A program made the position numbers and the translations under genes. The notes under the pieces were generated by a model. The model saw nothing but the letters and a program-made list of their open reading frames with translations, was not told where the DNA came from and made no database searches. A stretch of 54,710 bases of DNA, from NCBI GenBank assembly GCA_040754255.1, contig JBFMDA010000003.1, forward strand, positions 1 through 54,710. The letters are read 5' to 3'. The stretch is from SURF-25 sp040754255. GTDB taxonomy: Bacteria; Omnitrophota; Gorgyraeia; Gygaellales; Profunditerraquicolaceae. Positions 49,860 to 54,710 of the stretch are shown here, in pieces; position 1 is the first letter of the stretch; each line of letters starts with the position of its first letter.

Positions 49860-51228
49860 GGAGCCCCTCTTCTTTTTGTGTTATCCAATAGCTGACTAAA
49901 TCTGTTCTGGTAAGCAAGCCTGCCGGAACGCCGTCATGCATAACCACGATGCCGGTTGCCCCGGAGAGAAGCACTCTGTATGCTTCCGAGATATCGGTAT
50001 TCTCATCCAATGACGGTAAAGGTTTACCCATAACCGTCGCTATATCCTGCTTGTCAAATTCAACGCCATCGTGCAGAAGTTGCATAAGGGATGCTTCATT
50101 TAGGCTTCCTACGACATCATTATTATTGATAACCGGCAGCTGCGAAATATTAAATTCCTGAATGAGTGAGGCTGCCCGGATAAGTTTATCCTGACGGGAG
50201 ACTGAAATCAGAGATGGAAGGCTTTTCTTTCCCGCAAGTACCTCCTTTATGACCACTGTACGTAACTGCTTGCCTTCCCAAAAACCATTCTCCTGCATCC
50301 AGCGATCCGAGAATACTTTATTAATATAGTTTCTTCCCGTATCGGGCAAGAGCACTACGATATATTTTGCCTCTTCAAGACGCTTGGCATATTTTAACGC
50401 AGCAGCCACAGCTGTTCCGGCCGAACCGCCCACCAGCAGGCCTTCTTCTCTGGCAAGGCGCCTGGCAACATTAAATGATTCTTTGTCGTTCACCCGCACC
50501 ATTTCATCAACAATCTGGCGGTTAAATGTCTTTGGGATAAAATCTTCTCCTATGCCTTCCACTTTATAAGAGCAAGGGCTATCCCCGGAGAGTATCGAGC
50601 CTTGCGGATCAGCGCCAACTATGGTGATATCGGGATTCTTTTCCTTAAGATATTTTGCTGTTCCCGATATAGTGCCACCGGTACCCATTCCCGCAACAAA
50701 AACTTCTACCTCACCCCTGGAATCTTCCCATATCTCGGGGCCCGTAGTTAAGTAATGCGCCAGGGGGTTATTTTGATTTTCAAATTGATTTGGCCTGAAC
50801 GCATTAGGGATTTCTTCGGCCAGCCTGTCTGCAACTCCGTTATAGCTCTCGGGCGAATCAGGGGCAACCGCAGTAGGCGTGATAACGACTTCAGCACCGT
50901 ATGCCTTAAGCAAATTCACCTTCTCCTGGCTCATCTTATCCGGCATGACGAATATGCAACGGTAGCCCTTGACTGCGGCAACCAACGCAAGCCCTACCCC
51001 CGTATTTCCCGCAGTTGCCTCAATGATTGTGCCGCCGGGCTTCAGTTTTCCTTCCCGTTCGGCTGCCTCAATCATCTTCAGGCCTATTCTGTCTTTTACG
51101 CTTCCGCCGGGATTAAGAAATTCTGCCTTTACATAGATCCGTGAGCGCACATTTTTCGTTATGGCATTCAGCCGGATCAGCGGCGTTTTGCCTATCGCAT
51201 CCAAGATAGTATTCAGTGCCTTTGCCAT
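49849..51228 (-). CDS. cbs: Cystathionine beta-synthase with CBS-domain pair
   Basis: A 459-residue PLP enzyme. The catalytic part (~1-320) has Lys45 in GGSVKDRIG, EATAGNTGVGLALVAA and GTGGTISGTAKYLK. Residues ~335-455 carry two CBS motifs (regulatory, often SAM-binding). No heme N-domain is present. It condenses serine and homocysteine to cystathionine. It is followed by the gamma-lyase-type gene and preceded by metW. Confidence 0.93.
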   Translation of the reverse strand: MAKALNTILDAIGKTPLIRLNAITKNVRSRIYVKAEFLNPGGSVKDRIGLKMIEAAEREGKLKPGGTIIEATAGNTGVGLALVAAVKGYRCIFVMPDKMSQEKVNLLKAYGAEVVITPTAVAPDSPESYNGVADRLAEEIPNAFRPNQFENQNNPLAHYLTTGPEIWEDSRGEVEVFVAGMGTGGTISGTAKYLKEKNPDITIVGADPQGSILSGDSPCSYKVEGIGEDFIPKTFNRQIVDEMVRVNDKESFNVARRLAREEGLLVGGSAGTAVAAALKYAKRLEEAKYIVVLLPDTGRNYINKVFSDRWMQENGFWEGKQLRTVVIKEVLAGKKSLPSLISVSRQDKLIRAASLIQEFNISQLPVINNNDVVGSLNEASLMQLLHDGVEFDKQDIATVMGKPLPSLDENTDISEAYRVLLSGATGIVVMHDGVPAGLLTRTDLVSYWITQKEEGLHAF

Positions 51229-51232
51229 GCGT

Positions 51233-51826
51233 CTATTTTGAAATTAAAAAAAGCGCTGTGTGAGCGAAGAGATTCGGCCAGAGCCGCACTTGCTTCTCTG
51301 TGTGCAAGTAAGCCCTCTTCTCGACTTTGACTTGCGCTGTGCGGCAATAGCCTAAAAAATCCGCAATACTAAAAAAGTGCAGATTGGGCGTTTCATACCA
51401 TGCGTAGGGAAGGGAAGCGGTGACCGGAACTTTCCCATGGAAGAAAAGCTGAAACCGCGCAGCATAAGAGGCAAAATTCGGGAATCCTACGATCACTTTC
51501 TTGCCTACCCTTAAGGAATCAAGGAGAACGTTATTCAGATGTTTGACCTGCTGCACACTCTGATTTAAAACCACGTAGTCGAAGGATTTATCGGAATACT
51601 CTGCCAGCCCCGAATCAATATCTCCGTGAAATACGTTCAGGCCTTTCGCCACGCAATCATAAATTGCCTGGTCGTCAATTTCGATACCCTGGCCGCGGAC
51701 TTGCTTCTCCTTAATTAAAACGTAGAGGAGCTCTCCGCTGCCGCAACCTAAGTCAAGCACGGAGCTCTTTGGCTCAACCCATTCCAAGATTACCCGGTGT
51801 TCTAGGCGAATCGTCTCATATCTCAT
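51233..51826 (-). CDS. metW: Methionine biosynthesis protein MetW
   Basis: A 197-residue SAM-methyltransferase-fold protein (SVLDLGCGSGELLYVL, FDYVVLNQSVQQV). MetW usually accompanies metX and modulates homoserine acetyltransferase, though its exact role varies. The start overlaps the metX end by 11 nt. Confidence 0.93.
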   Translation of the reverse strand: MRYETIRLEHRVILEWVEPKSSVLDLGCGSGELLYVLIKEKQVRGQGIEIDDQAIYDCVAKGLNVFHGDIDSGLAEYSDKSFDYVVLNQSVQQVKHLNNVLLDSLRVGKKVIVGFPNFASYAARFQLFFHGKVPVTASLPYAWYETPNLHFFSIADFLGYCRTAQVKVEKRAYLHTEKQVRLWPNLFAHTALFLISK

Positions 51827-52970
51827 ACGTTCCTGTCACCTCGTATTCATAGAATACTTTTTTCAAAAAATGCTTGATAAGATGCGTTTCTTCTTTGACT
51901 TCCAGCAAAAATGCATCGTGGCCATACGTGGAATTTATTTCACAATACGTCGCCTGCAGGCCCGCAAGCTTACAGGCCTTGGCAATCTCTTTAGACTGGT
52001 ACGCCGGATACAGCCAGTCAGACTTGAAAGCGACCACCAATACCTTTACTTCTCTATTCTTAAAGACCTCATGCAACGGCTTTCCGTCCGATGCATCAAA
52101 ATTATCCATAGCCTTAGTGATATAGAGGTAGGAGTTGGCGTCAAAGCGTTTTACAAAATTGTCTCCCCGGTATTGTAAATACCCCTCGACTTCGAAATCA
52201 GCCGTGAATTTAAACGGCTGCCTCCTGTCTTTTTTCTGCCTGCCGAATTTTTCGGCCATGGAAGTATCGCTCATGTAGGTAATGTGGCCGACCATCCTGG
52301 CTACTGCCAGCCCTTTTGAAGGACCAGGGCCTGCGTAGTAATTCCCCTCGTGCCATTGTGGATCCGCCATAATTGCCTGACGGCCGACTTCATCAAATGC
52401 AATCTGTTGCGGAGAATGCCTCGCAGCAGTAGCGATGGGTATCGCGCTTTTCACCCTTTCCGGGTATCTCACTAACCATGCCAATGCCTGCATCCCGCCC
52501 ATCGAGCCGCCTACTACCGCCAATAGTTTTTTTATTCCCAGGTAATCTATGAGGTGCCTCTGGCATTCAACCATATCTGCGATACTCACCAGCGGAAAAT
52601 CAAGCGCGTATGGTTTCGCTGTCTTGGGGTTGATGCTTGACGGTCCGGTTGAGCCCTGGCATCCCCCCAGTATATTTGAACAGATGACAAAATATTTTTC
52701 CGTATCAAATGCCTTGCCCGGCCCGACCATAGAATCCCACCACCCGGGCCTTTGTTGGCCTTTATGAAAGCCGGCTGCGTGCGCATCTCCGGAGAGTGCA
52801 TGAAGCAAAAGGACTGCGTTACTTCTTTCTTTATTAAGCTCGCCGTAGGTTTCATACGCCAAAGTAACGGGACCAAGCTTTTCGCCGCTTTCTAAGACGA
52901 GCTGGTTGGCTGCCTGGGCAAATGTGTAATATTTTGTTTCAACAATTCCTACGCTGTTTTTTTTCTCCAT
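51816..52970 (-). CDS. metX: Homoserine O-acetyltransferase
   Basis: A 384-residue alpha/beta-hydrolase that activates homoserine by acetylation (succinylation cannot be excluded). Nucleophile Ser156 lies in VGGSMGGMQALAW; NILGGCQGSTGPSS and a C-terminal DWLYPAYQ...YGHDAFLLE supply Asp and His. The product feeds the MetY-type enzyme at the window edge or a gamma-synthase. It overlaps metW. Confidence 0.95.
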   Translation of the reverse strand: MEKKNSVGIVETKYYTFAQAANQLVLESGEKLGPVTLAYETYGELNKERSNAVLLLHALSGDAHAAGFHKGQQRPGWWDSMVGPGKAFDTEKYFVICSNILGGCQGSTGPSSINPKTAKPYALDFPLVSIADMVECQRHLIDYLGIKKLLAVVGGSMGGMQALAWLVRYPERVKSAIPIATAARHSPQQIAFDEVGRQAIMADPQWHEGNYYAGPGPSKGLAVARMVGHITYMSDTSMAEKFGRQKKDRRQPFKFTADFEVEGYLQYRGDNFVKRFDANSYLYITKAMDNFDASDGKPLHEVFKNREVKVLVVAFKSDWLYPAYQSKEIAKACKLAGLQATYCEINSTYGHDAFLLEVKEETHLIKHFLKKVFYEYEVTGTYEI

Positions 52971-52984
52971 AAGACTTTCTTATA

Positions 52985-53914
52985 TCAATGTTCCTGAAAT
53001 AACCAAGTAGAAAGATACCTTTCTCCGGTGTCCGGTAATACCACTACTATCACTTTACCTTTATTCTCCTGCCTCTTGGCAACCTCAATCGCTGCCCACA
53101 GGGCTGCCCCGCTTGAAATCCCGGCAAGGATCCCTTCCAGTTTTGCCAGGAGCCTTGCGGCCTCTCCTGCATCGTCGTTGGTAACGCGGATAACCTCATC
53201 AATAATATCTCTGTTTAACACTTCAGGAATAAACCCTGCGCCTATTCCCTGGATTTTATGCGGCCCTGGCTGGCCCCCGGATAATACCGGTGAAGCGTCC
53301 GGCTCAACGGCAATTGCCTTAAAGCTCTTTTTCCTCTTCTTGATCACTTCGGCAACACCGGTAATAGTCCCGCCTGTGCCTATTCCCGACACCAAAATAT
53401 CTACTTTGCCGTCGGTATCGTTGTAAATTTCTTCAGCCGTAGTCTGCCGGTGTATCTGAGGGTTAGCAGGGTTGTTAAATTGCTGCAGGACTACGGAATC
53501 GGGCGTTTCTTTTGCCAGCTCTTCAGCGCGCCTCACTGCGCCTTTCATGCCTTCAGCGCCGGGAGTAAGCACCAATTCCGCTCCAAATATCGATAGCAAC
53601 TGCCTCCTTTCAATGCTCATGGTATCAGGCATAGTCAGGACAAGCTTATACCCTTTGGCTGCCGCAACAAACGCAAGCGCAATCCCTGTGTTACCGCTGG
53701 TTGGTTCAATAATAACCGAGCCTTTCTTTAAGACACCCCTTCGTTCTGCGTCTTCAATCATCGCAACGCCAATACGGTCCTTTACGCTGGACAGGGGGTT
53801 AAAGGATTCGAGTTTTGCGAGCAGCTCGGCCTCAAGCCCCTTGCCGATACGGCTTAACCGCACCAAAGGAGTATTGCCAACGGTCTTGGTGATATCATCA
53901 AATATACGTGCCAT
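52985..53914 (-). CDS. cysK: Cysteine synthase A
   Basis: A 309-residue O-acetylserine sulfhydrylase. Lys45 in SSVKDRIGV binds PLP; PTSGNTGIALAFVAA and GIGTGGTITGVAEV are conserved. It makes cysteine from O-acetylserine and sulfide. It lies 11 nt after the metY stop and 14 nt before metX, in one transcript. No cysE is visible. Confidence 0.95.
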   Translation of the reverse strand: MARIFDDITKTVGNTPLVRLSRIGKGLEAELLAKLESFNPLSSVKDRIGVAMIEDAERRGVLKKGSVIIEPTSGNTGIALAFVAAAKGYKLVLTMPDTMSIERRQLLSIFGAELVLTPGAEGMKGAVRRAEELAKETPDSVVLQQFNNPANPQIHRQTTAEEIYNDTDGKVDILVSGIGTGGTITGVAEVIKKRKKSFKAIAVEPDASPVLSGGQPGPHKIQGIGAGFIPEVLNRDIIDEVIRVTNDDAGEAARLLAKLEGILAGISSGAALWAAIEVAKRQENKGKVIVVVLPDTGERYLSTWLFQEH

Positions 53915-53925
53915 ATCCCCTCCTC

Positions 53926-54710
53926 TTAACTTTTCTTGGCTTGCGCCAATGCCTGCTCAATATCCGCAATGATGTCATCAATGTGTTCAATACCTATCGA
54001 GAGCCTCACAAAATCCGGGGTTACCCCTGTTGCAAGCTGCTCTTCGCTTGAAAGTTGCTGATGCGTGGTGGTTGCCGGATGAATCGCCAGGCTCTTGGCA
54101 TCGCCCACATTGGCAAGATGGGAAATCAACTGTAATGAATCAATAAACTTCTTCCCCGCCGCAAGCCCGCCCTTGATACCGAACCCGAGAATGGCGCCTG
54201 CGCCTTTTGTCAGGTATTTTTTCACCCTTTCTCTTTCCGGGCTTGAGTCAAGCCCAGGGTAATTTACCCAGGAGACCTGCGGATGTTTCTCAAGATACTG
54301 GGCAACCGCAAGGGTATTCTGGGAATGCCTGGGCATTCTCAAATGAATGGTTTCAAGGCCCTGCAGGAATAAGAATGCGTTAAACGGAGAGAGCGCAGGC
54401 CCAAGATCCCGCAATAATGTAACCCTGGCTTTTATAATGTATGCCAGGTTTCCTAACGGCTTTAATGCCTCTACAAAATTGATGCCGTGGTAGCTCGGCT
54501 CCGGCTCGGCGATCAGGGGGAATTTACCGTTAGTCCAGTCAAATTTCCCTGAGTCTACAATAATACCTCCGATTGAAGTACCATGGCCGCCGATAAATTT
54601 TGTAGCAGAATACACCACAATATCCACTCCAAAATCCACAGGACGGAGCAGATAAGGAGACACGGTATTATCGAGCACAAAGGGCAAACCGTTCTTATGG
54701 GCTACTTTTG
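53926..54710 (-). CDS. metY: O-acetylhomoserine sulfhydrylase (5' part cut by window)
   Basis: At least 261 codons of a ~430-residue PLP enzyme; the frame stays open to the window edge (KVAHKNGLPFVLDNTVS). The Schiff-base Lys lies in YSATKFIGGHGTSIGG. HHGIN-type segment SYHGINFVEAL, FLFLQGLETIHLRMPRH and LAIHPATTTHQQL identify the MetY subgroup. It makes homocysteine directly from O-acetylhomoserine and sulfide, with metX downstream supplying the substrate. Confidence 0.93.
   Translation of the reverse strand, partial: KVAHKNGLPFVLDNTVSPYLLRPVDFGVDIVVYSATKFIGGHGTSIGGIIVDSGKFDWTNGKFPLIAEPEPSYHGINFVEALKPLGNLAYIIKARVTLLRDLGPALSPFNAFLFLQGLETIHLRMPRHSQNTLAVAQYLEKHPQVSWVNYPGLDSSPERERVKKYLTKGAGAILGFGIKGGLAAGKKFIDSLQLISHLANVGDAKSLAIHPATTTHQQLSSEEQLATGVTPDFVRLSIGIEHIDDIIADIEQALAQAKKS

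Noticed and set aside
1..54710. CRISPR arrays and rRNA genes
   Set aside because: No regularly spaced direct repeats of 25-40 nt and no rRNA-like sequence were found on either strand.

Overview
The window reads as chromosomal DNA from an anaerobic or microaerophilic Gram-negative bacterium. A TonB-dependent receptor, several lipoproteins and a tripartite metal efflux pump imply an outer membrane. Superoxide reductase, hybrid-cluster protein, high-molecular-weight rubredoxin and the sulfide-based homocysteine enzymes imply an oxygen-poor lifestyle. The mix (DUF3568 lipoproteins, ORF6N proteins, DUF39/NIL-ferredoxin, a PurS-PurL fusion) reminds me of Candidatus Omnitrophota or a related PVC-type lineage, but that placement is an inference. 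Nearly every gene is on the minus strand; the only convincing plus-strand gene is a cold-shock protein.

Layout. 1-4.1 kb: purine genes (PurS-PurL fusion, purB) around a prohibitin-like protein and a small membrane protein. 4.1-4.6 kb: cold-shock gene with a long leader containing a terminator-like hairpin. 4.6-7.6 kb: an AT-rich accessory island next to tRNA-Phe, with a RES-domain protein, a SIR2-domain protein and an ORF6N DNA-binding protein, punctuated by three copies of a short repeat. 7.7-13 kb: an NSS transporter with a tiny membrane subunit, lipoproteins, NAD(P)HX epimerase, and a cNMP-binding/P-loop/patatin fusion behind a GH1 glycosidase. A cyclic-di-GMP-I riboswitch lies upstream of the glycosidase. 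14.4-26.7 kb: housekeeping genes (YqeY, PfkB kinase, UppP, CPBP protease, RluA synthase, Cas4-like nuclease, NadA, MnmA, TonB receptor, BirA, AIR-synthase-like protein).

26.7-30 kb: sulfur cluster of IscS, NIL-ferredoxin, IscU and the DUF39 homocysteine-forming enzyme. 30-35.4 kb: a co-directional redox and nitrosative stress run headed by an NsrR-like Rrf2 regulator (ferredoxin protein, Hcp, Hrb, a desulforedoxin-like 51-residue protein, ferritin, superoxide reductase, a PNPOx-fold protein, glutaredoxin), with a promoter overlapped by an 8-bp-arm palindrome. 35.4-36.5 kb: TPP riboswitch, terminator and Thi4. 36.5-48.7 kb: copper handling, from CsoR through CusCBA-type efflux, a YHS/TRASH protein, small lipoproteins and DUF1573 to an ion transporter and CopA, with NrnA at the end. 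48.7-54.7 kb: methionine/cysteine genes (cystathionine gamma-synthase/lyase, CBS, MetW, MetX, CysK, and MetY cut by the window edge).

The most notable candidates for new biology are the SIR2 + RES pair (two enzyme folds known to attack NAD+, sharing a promoter box) in a repeat-bounded island beside tRNA-Phe; the c-di-GMP riboswitch in front of a glycosidase and a three-domain patatin protein; and a bacterial Thi4 with a cysteine at the position of the eukaryotic sulfur-donor cysteine. All identifications come from reading motifs; no database search was run.
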